Source: Halothiobacillus sp. (GTDB lineage: Bacteria; Pseudomonadota; Gammaproteobacteria; Halothiobacillales; Halothiobacillaceae). Taken from it: a stretch of DNA of 64,000 nucleotides. A program made the position numbers and the translations under genes. Positions 1-9,281 of the stretch are shown piece by piece. The notes under the pieces are model-generated. The model did not search any database, was not told where the DNA came from, and saw nothing but the letters and a program-made list of their open reading frames with translations. The stretch lies in contig JAGUXT010000055.1 of assembly GCA_020061705.1 (NCBI GenBank), positions 124,001 through 188,000 of the forward strand, written 5' to 3'. How positions within the stretch are numbered: position 1 is the stretch's first letter; each line of letters opens with the position of its first letter.

Positions 1-1316
1 ATCACCGTCAACAGGCGATCAGGATGAATGCGCTGCTGCCAGGCCTTGCGGATACTGGCTTGGGTGGTGGCTTTGACTTCTTGCGGATAGCGTTCGAGGA
101 AATCCAGCGGGAGTTGGTAAAACGCCATCACGGAAAGCCAGCTTGCAATATCGGCGTTGCTATCCAGGCGCAGCGGGAAGCCGTCGATGATGTTTTTCCT
201 GGCGTGTTCGAGCGCCTTGGGGCTGGGGCCGGATATGACGAAGTTGGCCAGATTTACACGCAGCAGGGCTTCGGCTTGTTCGGCTTGGGCGAGTTTGGTT
301 TGTACGCCCATGAGGAAGGGGCCAGGCTGCTGCATGGGCAGTAAATAGCTGTACACGCCATAAGCGAGGCCGCGTTTTTCGCGGATTTCTTCCATGAGAA
401 TGGAGGAGAAGCCGCTGCCACCGAGGATGTGGTTGCCGACGTACAAGGAAAAATAGTCGGGGTCGCTGCGGCTCATGCCGAGTTGTCCCATCAGGATGCT
501 GGCCTGGCTGGAGGGGAAGGGGATGCGGATGGTTTTGGCGTCCTTGAGTTCGACAGGCGCAGGAATGGCAGGCAGGGCTTCGCCCTTGGGTAGGCTGCTG
601 GCGAGTTGTTCGGCGGTGGCTTCGGCTTGGGCGCGCGTTATGTCACCGACGATGACGATGCTCATGCTGGCGGTGACGAAGTGTTTGGCGTGGAAGTTGC
701 GCACATCGTCGCGGCTGAGCGCTTGCAGACTGCTGACTTCGCCATCGGGTTGGTAGGCGTAGGGATGTTCGCCGTAGAGGGCTTTGTAAAAGGCGCGTTG
801 GGCAACGTCATCAGGTTTTTGCTCGGCGGCTTTCAGGCCAAGCAGAGCGCGTTCGCGTTCACGCTCAAAGGCATCTTGCGGGAAGCTGGGGTGTGACATG
901 ACGCGGCTAAACAGTTTCAGCGCCGCGGACAAACGCTCGGGGTCACTCAGGCTGCGCAGACTGAGGCTGCTGCTGTCTACCGAGGCGGAGGCGCCCATGC
1001 GTGCACCGATATTTTCAAAGCCTTCGGCAATGGCTTGTGCGTCCTGCGCCGTGCCATTGCCGGGCGCCGCGACGATGCCTTGGTCGAGCAGGTCGGCGGT
1101 CAGGCTGGCAAGGCCGTGCGCTTGGCCGTCACGGGCGCTGCCAGCATCAAAGTTCACGCGCAGATCGACCATCGGCAGGCTATGGGTTTCGACCAACAGT
1201 ACACGCACACCTTGTGTGGTACTCCAGTGTTGAATCGGCAGGGCGGCTTGGGCCCAGGTAGTAAGCAGTAAGGCGCCGGCAATCAAAAACGTCATACAAG
1301 CGCGTTTAACGAACAT
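1..1316 (-). CDS. M16-family peptidase-like protein, probably non-catalytic (partial, C-terminus outside the window)
   Basis: I translated this from the minus strand; it starts at ATG 1316 and is open to the window edge, giving about 438 residues. A hydrophobic N-terminal segment ending in an AQA-like site suggests a signal peptide. The fold is that of the M16 (insulinase/PqqL) family, but where active members have HxxEH this protein reads HGLAS, so the zinc site is lost. In pairs of this kind the inactive subunit is thought to partner the active one, and the next gene upstream keeps the motif. The start overlaps the end of that gene by 11 bp, so the two are probably co-translated. The inactive role is inference from the missing motif. 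Confidence 0.85.
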   Translation of the reverse strand, partial: MFVKRACMTFLIAGALLLTTWAQAALPIQHWSTTQGVRVLLVETHSLPMVDLRVNFDAGSARDGQAHGLASLTADLLDQGIVAAPGNGTAQDAQAIAEGFENIGARMGASASVDSSSLSLRSLSDPERLSAALKLFSRVMSHPSFPQDAFERERERALLGLKAAEQKPDDVAQRAFYKALYGEHPYAYQPDGEVSSLQALSRDDVRNFHAKHFVTASMSIVIVGDITRAQAEATAEQLASSLPKGEALPAIPAPVELKDAKTIRIPFPSSQASILMGQLGMSRSDPDYFSLYVGNHILGGSGFSSILMEEIREKRGLAYGVYSYLLPMQQPGPFLMGVQTKLAQAEQAEALLRVNLANFVISGPSPKALEHARKNIIDGFPLRLDSNADIASWLSVMAFYQLPLDFLERYPQEVKATTQASIRKAWQQRIHPDRLLTV

Positions 1317-2727
1317 GGCTGGCTCCCTGGATGGATGTATTGGCCTGTTTGGCCTGCGCTTCGGTCATGGGAAGTGGGTCGAGAATGCCCACGGTCAGGC
1401 GGTCATCGACGAGGTATTTTTTTGCCACTGCTTGAACTTGCTCGGCTGTGATGGCTTCGATAGCCGGAATAATATCGTTCAGGCGTTCATGCCCCAGACC
1501 TACGGCTTCGTAACTGCCAAGACGCATGGCTTGGTAAAACACCGAGTCGCGCCCGTACACATCGGCAGCAATGACTTGTGCCTTGACGCGCGCCAGTTCG
1601 GCTGCGTTGACCGGTGTTTCGCGCAAAGTTTTGATTTCATTGCGAATGGCCTGTTCGAGCTTGGCGGGCTCAACCTGGGCATTGGGCACGGCATAAATAG
1701 TGAAAATATCACTCAGGCGTGAGTCGAGGCTGTAGCCCACGCTGACTTCGCCCGCGATTTGCTCGCCGCGCACCAGGTTTTTGCTCAGGCGCGCGCTTTG
1801 CCCGCCATCCAGAACACCGGCCAGGACTTCAAGGGCGTAGGGTTCCCAGGCTGCGATATCCGGATTCTTGCTGGCGGAAAGCAGGCTGGGGACGCGGTAG
1901 CCCATCATTAACGTAGGCAGTTTGGCCGGGGCGCGCACAGTAATACGACGTTCACCGGATTGGGCGACGGCATCGTAGTAGTCACGCTGTTTGAGTTTGA
2001 ACGGTTTGAGTGGGCCGAAATGTTTTTCAGCAAGCTGCATGACGGCGGCGGGTTTGACGTCACCCACCACGACCAGGGTGGCGTTATTCGGTGCGTAATG
2101 CGCCTGATACCAGGCACGCAGTTTATGAATGTCGTATTGATTGATGTCGTCCATCCAGCCAATCACCGGGTGGTGGTAGCCGCCATTGAGGTAGGCGGTG
2201 GCTTGAAATTGCTCCATCAGCTTGGCATTAGGGTTGTCATCAGTGCGCATACGCCGCTCTTCCTTGACCACTTCGGCTTCTTTGGCCAGGTCTTCGGCGC
2301 GTAAATTCAGATTGCGCATGCGGTCAGCTTCCAGTCGCATGGAAACGTCCAGGTGTTCGCGGGCGAGGGTTTGGAAATAGGCGGTGTAATCGCGGCTGGT
2401 GAAGGCGTTCTCCTGCCCACCATGTGCCGCGATGATTTCGGAAAGCTTGCCGGGTGGCAGGGTTTTGGTGCCTTTGAACATCATGTGTTCGAGCATGTGA
2501 GAAATGCCGGTCATGCCGCCGGGCTCGTCACCCGAGCCGACGCGATACCAGACTTGCGAGGTGACGATCGGTGCGCGATGGTCTTGTTGCACAAGGACGC
2601 GCATTCCGTTGGCAAGCTGGCCTTCAAAAACCGTGGGTGTGGCTTGGGCAGAACTAAAGCCAAGACTGAACAGACATAAAAGGAGCAGGATGATTGGGCG
2701 TTTGCCTGAAAGCTGCTTGTGCTGCAT
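1306..2727 (-). CDS. M16-family zinc metallopeptidase, catalytic
   Basis: A 473-residue secreted or periplasmic protease. The N-terminus (about 29 residues, ending SSAQA) looks like a signal peptide. The inverted zinc motif HMLEH is present near residue 80, followed about 75 residues later by the second metal-ligand glutamate in a KEAEVVKEERR stretch, as in M16 peptidases. The substrate cannot be told from sequence. It forms an operon with the inactive-looking paralogue downstream. This pair next to ftsYEX is a familiar arrangement in pseudomonads and other proteobacteria. It is transcribed divergently from ftsY across a 73-bp gap. Confidence 0.92.
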   Translation of the reverse strand: MQHKQLSGKRPIILLLLCLFSLGFSSAQATPTVFEGQLANGMRVLVQQDHRAPIVTSQVWYRVGSGDEPGGMTGISHMLEHMMFKGTKTLPPGKLSEIIAAHGGQENAFTSRDYTAYFQTLAREHLDVSMRLEADRMRNLNLRAEDLAKEAEVVKEERRMRTDDNPNAKLMEQFQATAYLNGGYHHPVIGWMDDINQYDIHKLRAWYQAHYAPNNATLVVVGDVKPAAVMQLAEKHFGPLKPFKLKQRDYYDAVAQSGERRITVRAPAKLPTLMMGYRVPSLLSASKNPDIAAWEPYALEVLAGVLDGGQSARLSKNLVRGEQIAGEVSVGYSLDSRLSDIFTIYAVPNAQVEPAKLEQAIRNEIKTLRETPVNAAELARVKAQVIAADVYGRDSVFYQAMRLGSYEAVGLGHERLNDIIPAIEAITAEQVQAVAKKYLVDDRLTVGILDPLPMTEAQAKQANTSIQGASHVR

Positions 2728-2800
2728 GAACTGGGGGTCTCCGAATAGTGCAGGAATGATACGATATGTGCCTGAATTTCATCTGTGACACGCTGCACCT

Positions 2801-4066
2801 ATGTTTGGTTTCCTCCGTCGCTTTCGCAAAGAACAGCCTGCACCTCAAATTGAAGCCGTGGCTGAGGCCGTGGTCAAGGAGGATGCTGGATTTATAATTG
2901 AACCTGAAACCGAGACTGGCGCAGGGGATGCTCAGCATGGCAACGAGGGGGTCACGCCGCCTGAGCAGGTGTTTGGGCTTGAGCATGCGACTGCACAGTC
3001 TGAAGTCCTATCTGAGGGGCAATTACCTGTTACAGAGGATGTCGTTGCACCCATGCCTGACTCGCCTCTGGGTGAAACCCATACGCCAATGCCGCAGCCA
3101 GCGACGCGTCCTGGCGCTAAGCCTGTAGAAAAGGCTCCGCTCAAACAAGGTTTGTGGGCAAGTTTGCGTACCCGTCTAGCCCGCACCCGCGAAGGCCTGA
3201 CCGAGGGTTTGGCGAGCTTGGTGCTCGGCAAAAAGCAGATTGACGATGAGTTGCTGGAAGACATTGAAACGCGGCTTTTATTGGCAGACGTAGGTATCGA
3301 CACTACACGTACCTTGATTAATGAATTGACGCAAAAGGTGAAGCGCAAGGATTTGAATTCCCCGGAAGCTCTGCTGGAGGCCTTGTATCAGCACATGGTG
3401 CGTTTGCTTGAGGTTGCCGAGCAACCTTTGCGGGTGTTGAGTGAATCCAAGCCAATGGTTGTGCTGGTGGTGGGCATCAATGGCGCGGGCAAGACCACAT
3501 CCATCGGCAAAATTGGGCAACGCCTGCATGGTGAAGGTCACAATGTCATCCTGGCGGCTGGGGATACTTTTCGTGCGGCGGCGGTCGAGCAGCTGCAAAC
3601 CTGGGGCGAGCGCGTCGGTGTGCCGGTGATTGCCCAAGCTTCGGGGGCGGATTCGGCGGGGGTGATTTTTGATGCGCTGCAAGCGGCACGGGCGCGTGGA
3701 GCCGATGTGTTACTCGCTGATACCGCCGGGCGCTTGCACACGCAGGGCGGCTTGATGGAGGAGCTGAAAAAGGTCAAGCGCGTATTGGCCAAACTTGACC
3801 CCACTGCGCCGCACGAGATTTTGCTGGTGTTGGATGCCAGCATTGGCCAGAACGCACTCAATCAGGCGACGCATTTTCATCAGGCACTCGGTGTGACCGG
3901 GTTGGTGGTGACCAAGCTGGATGGCACGGCCAAGGCAGGGATTTTGTTTGCGATTACGCACAAGCTGGGGCTGCCAATTCGCTATATCGGTGTGGGCGAA
4001 CGTGCCGAGGATTTGCGCCCGTTTAATGCGCGCGAGTTTGTGAATGCAGTGCTCGATCATGAGTAA
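2801..4066 (+). CDS. ftsY: Signal recognition particle receptor FtsY
   Basis: The 421-residue SRP-receptor GTPase delivers ribosome-nascent chain complexes to the translocon at the inner membrane. It has a long acidic N-terminal A domain (about residues 1-110), then the helical N domain and the GTPase G domain. G1 reads GINGAGKTT (about 225-235), G3 is DTAGR (about 306-310) and G4 is TKLDG (about 370-374). The length is within the usual range for proteobacteria. The stop lies 3 bp before ftsE, so ftsY-ftsE-ftsX form one operon, the conserved order. Confidence 0.98.
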   Translation: MFGFLRRFRKEQPAPQIEAVAEAVVKEDAGFIIEPETETGAGDAQHGNEGVTPPEQVFGLEHATAQSEVLSEGQLPVTEDVVAPMPDSPLGETHTPMPQPATRPGAKPVEKAPLKQGLWASLRTRLARTREGLTEGLASLVLGKKQIDDELLEDIETRLLLADVGIDTTRTLINELTQKVKRKDLNSPEALLEALYQHMVRLLEVAEQPLRVLSESKPMVVLVVGINGAGKTTSIGKIGQRLHGEGHNVILAAGDTFRAAAVEQLQTWGERVGVPVIAQASGADSAGVIFDALQAARARGADVLLADTAGRLHTQGGLMEELKKVKRVLAKLDPTAPHEILLVLDASIGQNALNQATHFHQALGVTGLVVTKLDGTAKAGILFAITHKLGLPIRYIGVGERAEDLRPFNAREFVNAVLDHE

Positions 4067-4069
4067 GGT

Positions 4070-4738
4070 GTGCCCGTGATTCAATTTGAGCGCGTGTGTA
4101 AGACTTATCCCGGCGGTCAGGTAGCCTTGCATGATGTAAGTTTTCGTATTCCGCAAGGGCGTTTGGCTTTTCTCACGGGGCCATCAGGCTCGGGCAAAAG
4201 TAGTTTGCTGCGCCTGATTCCGCAGATTGATCGCCCCAGCAGCGGAAAAGTGCTTATCAATGACATGGATATTGCGCGGGTCGGTGCATGGCGTATTCCG
4301 CGTTTGCGGCGGCATATCGGAGTGATTTTTCAAAACCCGCACCTGTTGAATGAATGGAGCGTGTTCGACAATATCGCTCTGCCGTTGCGTGTGCAGCATT
4401 ATCCGCGTGAAGAAATCGTGCGCCGCGTGCGCGCCGCGCTGGACAAAGTTGGGCTGTTTGAGCGGGAGCAGGCGCGACCCTTGGAGCTATCAGGGGGGGA
4501 GCAACAGCGCGTCAATATTGCGCGTGCGCTGGTGGCGCGCCCTTCGATCATCCTTGCCGACGAGCCCACGGGAAATCTTGATCCGGAATTGTCATTTGAA
4601 ATCATGCGCTTATTTATGCAATTTAATGCAGCAGGTGTGACGATGTTGATTGCTACGCACGCGCTGGATTTGATTGATGCGTTTGATGCGCCGCGCTTGC
4701 TGTTGCGCGACGGGCGATTGACGACGGAAGGCTTGTGA
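4070..4738 (+). CDS. ftsE: Cell division ATP-binding protein FtsE
   Basis: The ATPase of the FtsEX complex, which couples the divisome to activation of septal murein hydrolases. It has 222 residues with a GTG start 3 bp after ftsY; a second GTG two codons on is also possible. Walker A GPSGSGKSS lies at residues 37-45, the signature LSGGEQQR at about 140-147, and Walker B ILADEPT close behind, all intact. The stop overlaps the ftsX start (TGATG), a sign of translational coupling. Confidence 0.97.
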   Translation: MPVIQFERVCKTYPGGQVALHDVSFRIPQGRLAFLTGPSGSGKSSLLRLIPQIDRPSSGKVLINDMDIARVGAWRIPRLRRHIGVIFQNPHLLNEWSVFDNIALPLRVQHYPREEIVRRVRAALDKVGLFEREQARPLELSGGEQQRVNIARALVARPSIILADEPTGNLDPELSFEIMRLFMQFNAAGVTMLIATHALDLIDAFDAPRLLLRDGRLTTEGL

Positions 4739-5709
4739 TGATGAAACGTCAACAGCGCCTGCAAGGCATATCGCGCCAACTGGGGATGAAAACCCGCTTT
4801 CAGGCTTGGGTCGATCATCATCGAGACAGCTTCCAGGATGCCCTGCGTCGCCTCGTGCGTCGTCCGGTTGGGCAGCTTTTAAGCATGTTGGTGATTGGTC
4901 TGAGCCTGACCTTGCCGATTACCTTGCTTTTGACTTTGCATTCGGCGCGCGCGGGCTTGAATGGCTGGTCGCAGGAGCTTGGGATGGTGCAGATGTTTCT
5001 GCATGCATCCGCAGGGCAGGCGACGGACGGAGGCGAGGATGCGGCGCATACGCTTTTCAAACAGCTTCAGGCCGACCCACGGCTGCGCGAGGTGCGCATG
5101 ATTCCACCCGAAGAGGGCTTGAAGCAGCTGGCGGAGCTACATAAGTTCGATAGCCTTTTATCCGAGATGAAGCACAACCCCTTGCCTATCGTGATTGAGG
5201 TCTATCCGCAACGCCCCGAGGAGTTGGCCGCACTGCGCAGCGAGCTGGCCGCACGTCCGGAAGTGGCTTCGGCACGCATTGATGCGCAAGCGGTTGAGCG
5301 CCTGCAAGGCTTGATTGTGTCGGCGGAACATCTTCTGGCTTTGTTCTTGTTGATGCTCGCTCCGACGTTGGCGATTACGGTCAGTAACACCATTCGTCTG
5401 GAACTTGAGCATCGCGTGGATGAAATTCGTTTGATGCAACTGATTGGTGCTACGCCGGGTTTTATTCGCCGTCCTTTGTTGTATGTCGGCGGCTTGCTTG
5501 GCTTGGGTGGAACCTTGATGGCCGTGGTCATGACCCTTTTTGCCGCCCATGCCATCAGCGAAGCCATGGGGCAGGTCGGTTTTGCCTTGCCCTCAAGCGC
5601 GGCCCCCGCCTTGGCTTTGCTTGCGGTGTTGCCGCTTGGGTTTTTATTGGGTGTCTTCGCTGCATGGTTGGCCAGTGTGGTGCAGATGCGGAACATTCGA
5701 GTGGTTTAA
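4738..5709 (+). CDS. ftsX: Cell division protein FtsX
   Basis: The membrane partner of FtsE. The 323-residue protein has a cytoplasmic N-terminus rich in Arg, a first membrane segment (about residues 45-65), a large periplasmic loop and three C-terminal membrane segments, the standard FtsX/MacB-like layout. ATG 4738 was chosen because it overlaps the ftsE stop; a GTG one codon upstream is also in frame. In many relatives rpoH follows directly. Here the end of a 12.9-kb phosphonate cluster on the other strand follows instead, 19 bp away, and the two convergent units have no obvious terminator between them. Confidence 0.97.
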   Translation: MMKRQQRLQGISRQLGMKTRFQAWVDHHRDSFQDALRRLVRRPVGQLLSMLVIGLSLTLPITLLLTLHSARAGLNGWSQELGMVQMFLHASAGQATDGGEDAAHTLFKQLQADPRLREVRMIPPEEGLKQLAELHKFDSLLSEMKHNPLPIVIEVYPQRPEELAALRSELAARPEVASARIDAQAVERLQGLIVSAEHLLALFLLMLAPTLAITVSNTIRLELEHRVDEIRLMQLIGATPGFIRRPLLYVGGLLGLGGTLMAVVMTLFAAHAISEAMGQVGFALPSSAAPALALLAVLPLGFLLGVFAAWLASVVQMRNIRVV

Positions 5710-5728
5710 GAGCCGTAAAACATCCGCG

Positions 5729-6595
5729 CTAAACCGACATTTGCAGCATCACAATCCCCAGCACCACGATGATTGCCGCAAACAGCCGCAGTCGCCATGC
5801 GGTGCGTTCACCAAAAATAAACAGTGAAATCAGGCTGGCGGCGACGATGCCGAGATTGGTGAGCGAGACGACCAAGGCGGCGGGGAGTTCGCGCATTGCG
5901 CCAACGACGAGGGCGTAGGCCGTGCCAATCGCCAATCCACCGCCTAACATAATCCATTTTCTGGGTGCGCAGGGCGGCACAATGCGCTGTGTGGCGCGGT
6001 AGCGCAGGGTGCTGAGGGTGATAAACGATAGGGCATAACCGACGCTGATAAAACCCATCAGTGTGGCGAAGTTGGGTAAATGGGGCGCGGCGATTTTGTC
6101 GCTGAGCGAGTAAATCGAGGTCATCAGCGCGGCAAGCAGGGCAAAGGGTAGCGCATGACGGGTGTCGCCGCCGCGTGCGCTCCAGCCGAGCAGTGCGAGT
6201 CCGACGCTGCCTATGGCTAAACCGAGCCAGCCTAAATAGTTGGTGCTTACGCCAAAAAACAGGCTTGCCCACAGCGCAATCAGCAGGGGTGAACTGCGCG
6301 CCATGGGGTAGATCAAGGCGACGGGCGCGTAGTGGTAGGCTTTGCGCAGGGCGAGAAAGTAGATCGGATTGGCAATCGAGGTGACCAGTAGGGCGAGCAG
6401 CAGGGCGCTTGTCCAGGTGGTATCCACAACGAGGTGATACAGCGACCACGGCGCAAACAGCACCAAATGCGCACCTAACGCCCACCAGAGCGGGTCGCAT
6501 TCGCGCTTGGCGTGGCGCGCCATGAGATTCCAGCCGACATGCAGGGCGACGGAAAGCGCAATGGCAAGATAAGCATTCAGCGCAAAGTCGCTCAT
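5729..6595 (-). CDS. EamA/DMT-family membrane protein of the phosphonate cluster
   Basis: A 288-residue integral membrane protein with about ten hydrophobic segments in two homologous halves, the layout of EamA (DUF6) drug/metabolite transporters. Proteins of this type occur next to C-P lyase genes and have been classed as phosphonate-utilisation-associated membrane proteins. The solute is unknown. An uptake or export role for a phosphonate or pathway intermediate is inference from position. ATG 6595 overlaps the phnP stop (ATGA), so it is the last gene of the operon. Confidence 0.85.
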   Translation of the reverse strand: MSDFALNAYLAIALSVALHVGWNLMARHAKRECDPLWWALGAHLVLFAPWSLYHLVVDTTWTSALLLALLVTSIANPIYFLALRKAYHYAPVALIYPMARSSPLLIALWASLFFGVSTNYLGWLGLAIGSVGLALLGWSARGGDTRHALPFALLAALMTSIYSLSDKIAAPHLPNFATLMGFISVGYALSFITLSTLRYRATQRIVPPCAPRKWIMLGGGLAIGTAYALVVGAMRELPAALVVSLTNLGIVAASLISLFIFGERTAWRLRLFAAIIVVLGIVMLQMSV

Positions 6596-7365
6596 TGATC
6601 GCCCGGCATGAGGCCGTGCCAAATTTGGCCGTCATGGGCAAGCAAAACACCTAGCGGCAGGGCGTTGGGATGCGCCATAAACCAGGCATCCAGGTCATGG
6701 CTGATATGGGTCAGCCAGGTTTCAAGCGGCGCAATGCTTTTGTGCAGTTGCAGGGCAAGATTGAGGTCATTGTGATTGCGGCGCGGAGTATCGCTGGGCG
6801 GGTGGCTGCAATCCAGCACCATCAAATCGGGACGATGGCTTTGCAGGAAGGCGAGCGTGGTGGCGGGTAAATTCACCGTATCGGTGAGATACGCAATGCG
6901 TGCGCCATCAACTTCGAGAAAGTAGCCGAGCGTGGGGCGCGAGTGAATCAGCGGCAGGGCGGTGATGCGGATGTCGTTGATGACAAGGCACTGGAAGGGC
7001 TCCAGCGTGGAGGAAAAATCCAGAATGCCGTGATGCGTGTGTAAGTCGTCACAGCCCTTGTCATCCACGGGGCCATGCACGGCAAGGCTTGCGCCTTTGC
7101 CCCAGCGTATTTCAAATAAGCCCGCCACATGATCCATGTGGTAGTGGGTGAGCAGCAGGGCATCGAGACTGCCGCTTGGGAAGCGTTGGCCGAAATCCGC
7201 CAGCCCCGCATCCAGCGCAATGCGCGTGCCTGCGTACTCAAGCAGCGCCGAGGCTGGGCGGCGGATGTGATCTTTGAATGTGCGCGCCCGCTGGCAGGCG
7301 GGGCAATCGCAGCCATACAGCGGCACGCCGCCGACGGCGCCGCTGCCTAGCAGGGTGAATTTCAT
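6592..7365 (-). CDS. phnP: Phosphoribosyl 1,2-cyclic phosphate phosphodiesterase PhnP
   Basis: A metallo-beta-lactamase-fold enzyme that opens the cyclic ribose phosphate released by the C-P lyase pathway. The 257-residue protein has the dinuclear metal motif HYHMDH (H74, H76, D78, H79). The Cys-rich segment C19, C21, C24 matches the extra structural zinc site of PhnP. Later HSRP and YLTD segments supply further ligands. ATG 7365 overlaps the phnN stop by 4 bp (ATGA) and is preferred to an in-frame TTG two codons upstream. Confidence 0.95.
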   Translation of the reverse strand: MKFTLLGSGAVGGVPLYGCDCPACQRARTFKDHIRRPASALLEYAGTRIALDAGLADFGQRFPSGSLDALLLTHYHMDHVAGLFEIRWGKGASLAVHGPVDDKGCDDLHTHHGILDFSSTLEPFQCLVINDIRITALPLIHSRPTLGYFLEVDGARIAYLTDTVNLPATTLAFLQSHRPDLMVLDCSHPPSDTPRRNHNDLNLALQLHKSIAPLETWLTHISHDLDAWFMAHPNALPLGVLLAHDGQIWHGLMPGDQ

Positions 7366-7907
7366 GGGCAAAGTACCTCAACAAGTTGTGCGCTGGCTTC
7401 GCTCAATGCACGATCATTGTTAATCACGATTAAACGCGGGTGGTTAAGCTGTTCAAAGGCCAGAGCACCGCTTAGGCGTTCGTCAATTTGCACGGCAGTT
7501 TCTCGCCCGCGTGCTTCCAGCCGCGCGCGTAAAATCTCGGGCGGCACGCGCACCAATACGGGCACGAGGTTATCGGGATAACGCTTTGCCGCTTCCGGCA
7601 GATAGGCGCGGCTGCCGTTCATCACTACGTTCAAGCCCTTGGCTAACCAGTCGTTGATTTCAATGCCGAGGCCATAATCCAGATCGTGACTATGCCAGTG
7701 CATGGCGAATAGGCCAGCTTGCTTGCGCGTGTGGAATTCTTGCGGCGAGAGTTGAATATGGTTCTCGCCTGCCAACTCAACGGGGCGGGTAATGTAGCGA
7801 TGCGCGAAAACCACCGGCTTGGCGGCGAGTTGTTCACGCGCCGCCCGCAGCAGGCTGTCTTTGCCTGCACCGGAGGCGCCGATGATGTAAAACAGGGTTC
7901 CTTGCAT
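7362..7907 (-). CDS. phnN: Ribose 1,5-bisphosphokinase PhnN
   Basis: A guanylate-kinase-like P-loop kinase of 181 residues that makes PRPP from ribose 1,5-bisphosphate, the last step linking phosphonate breakdown to nucleotide synthesis. The P-loop is GASGAGKDS at residues 10-18, and the HRYITRP and GSR segments are typical of PhnN. It overlaps phnP by 4 bp, but about 200 bp holding a hairpin-forming repeat separates it from phnM upstream, so phnN-phnP-EamA may be expressed at a lower level than the rest. Confidence 0.95.
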   Translation of the reverse strand: MQGTLFYIIGASGAGKDSLLRAAREQLAAKPVVFAHRYITRPVELAGENHIQLSPQEFHTRKQAGLFAMHWHSHDLDYGLGIEINDWLAKGLNVVMNGSRAYLPEAAKRYPDNLVPVLVRVPPEILRARLEARGRETAVQIDERLSGALAFEQLNHPRLIVINNDRALSEASAQLVEVLCP

Positions 7908-7928
7908 GATTTAATCACTTATTTAAGC

Positions 7929-8098
7929 AGGACTTACGCAAAACAGTGGTTTTACCCCCTCCCCCTCGATGGGGGAGGGTTGGGGAGAGGGTGGGAAATC
8001 TGGCATAAGCCTATGATTTTGATTAAATTCTCACCCCCTCTCCCCAGCCCTCTCCCGCGAGGGGAGAGGGGGCTTAATCCGTATCCTGCGTATGTCCT
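7929..8098. repeat. GC-rich hairpin element with AGGACTTACGCA-like ends, between phnM and phnN
   Basis: A 170-bp element bounded by AGGACTTACGCA (7929-7940) and TGCGTATGTCCT (8087-8098), an 11-of-12 inverted match. Inside are two G/C hairpins with 9-bp perfect arms (CCCTCCCCC/GGGGGAGGG and CCCTCTCCC/GGGAGAGGG). The two blocks are also inverted copies of each other over about 30 bp. The ends resemble those of two other elements in this window. Transcribed as part of the phn mRNA, it would fold strongly. Confidence 0.8.
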
Positions 8099-8105
8099 AT
8101 TAAGT

Positions 8106-9254
8106 TCACAGGCCGCGCATCATCACCCGTGCCTGACCTTGCACCCAAACACCTTCGATGCGCGCGGTGCTGCTCAAGGTAGACACGGCGATTAAGTCGG
8201 CACGCAAGCCTGTCGCAATGCTACCGCGATTGGGCAGTCCGGCGGCGCGTGCGGGGTTGTGGCTTGCCAGCGCAATGGCTTGCGACAAAGAGATGCCAGC
8301 CAATTCAGGCAATTTAAGCAAAGCAGGCAGCATAGCGGCGGGGGCGTAGTCGGCACACAAGCAATCCGCCACGTTATTCAGCACCGCATCCAAGGCACGC
8401 ATGGAACCCGACTGGCTTTTGCCGCGCAGGATATTCGGCGCGCCAAACAAGGTTGCCATGCCTAAAGCGCGGGCGGCTTGCGCGGTTTCAAGGTTGATGG
8501 GGAACTCGGAGATGGTCGCACCCAAGCCATGCACAAAGGCCGCTTTTTCGGGGGTGTCGTCGTCGTGGCTGGCGACTTGCACGCCGCGAGCGTGCGCGGC
8601 TTCCGCTAATAAACGCATCCGCGCCTCGGAGCCTGCGCCTGCTGCGTGTTTTTCGGCTAATAGTTGATTGATTTCGGCATCGGTCTTTTTGTACGACTTG
8701 GCAAGATACTCGCGGTAGGCGGCATCGGATTTGAATTGGCCTTGACCCGGCGTGTGATCCATAAACGAAAGCAGATGAATTTCATCGTGTTCCAACAGCT
8801 TGAGTAACAGGCTGGGGGCTTCGCTATCGGTGACTTCGTAACGGCAATGCACGCGGTTGTCCATCAACAAGTGCGGGCGCTCTTGATGCACTGCGCGGGC
8901 AATCTGGGCGGCAAAATCGTTGTTGCGCACGCCCAATTCTTCATTAGCAAAAGAGAGCGCATGAAACACGGTGGTGATGCCCGCGAGCGCATTGCGGCGG
9001 TCGGCGTTGTTAATGGCAAAATCGAGCGGGAAATGCACGCCGGGGCGGGGCTCAATTTCTTTTTCCAGCGCATCGCAATGCAAATCAACTAAACCGGGCA
9101 GCAACAGGCGGCCTTGCAGGTCGATTTCTCGCGCATCGCTGGGCGCGGTTTCTGGGTTGATCGCGGCAATTAGGCCGTTTTCAATAATGAGCGCGGCATC
9201 GTCCAAGGTTTCGTTCGGGGTGACGATGCGGGCGTGGGTCAGGTAGGTTTTCAT
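8106..9254 (-). CDS. phnM: Ribosyl-phosphonate triphosphate diphosphatase PhnM
   Basis: An amidohydrolase-superfamily enzyme that removes pyrophosphate from alpha-D-ribose 1-phosphonate 5-triphosphate, giving the substrate for the PhnJ radical step. It has 382 residues. The metal-binding strand carries H59-C-D61 followed by ALEKEIEPRPG, a hallmark of PhnM, and a later ASHDDDTPE segment supplies further ligands. The start is supported by an AAGGAAAA ribosome-binding site. It follows phnL after 27 bp. Confidence 0.96.
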   Translation of the reverse strand: MKTYLTHARIVTPNETLDDAALIIENGLIAAINPETAPSDAREIDLQGRLLLPGLVDLHCDALEKEIEPRPGVHFPLDFAINNADRRNALAGITTVFHALSFANEELGVRNNDFAAQIARAVHQERPHLLMDNRVHCRYEVTDSEAPSLLLKLLEHDEIHLLSFMDHTPGQGQFKSDAAYREYLAKSYKKTDAEINQLLAEKHAAGAGSEARMRLLAEAAHARGVQVASHDDDTPEKAAFVHGLGATISEFPINLETAQAARALGMATLFGAPNILRGKSQSGSMRALDAVLNNVADCLCADYAPAAMLPALLKLPELAGISLSQAIALASHNPARAAGLPNRGSIATGLRADLIAVSTLSSTARIEGVWVQGQARVMMRGL

Positions 9255-9281
9255 GGGGTTTTCCTTAATTTTTAGCGGCGA

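Noticed and set aside
7929-8098. CRISPR-like repeat array
   Set aside because: Only two blocks, inverted and not direct, with no spacers; no other array-like pattern was found in the window.
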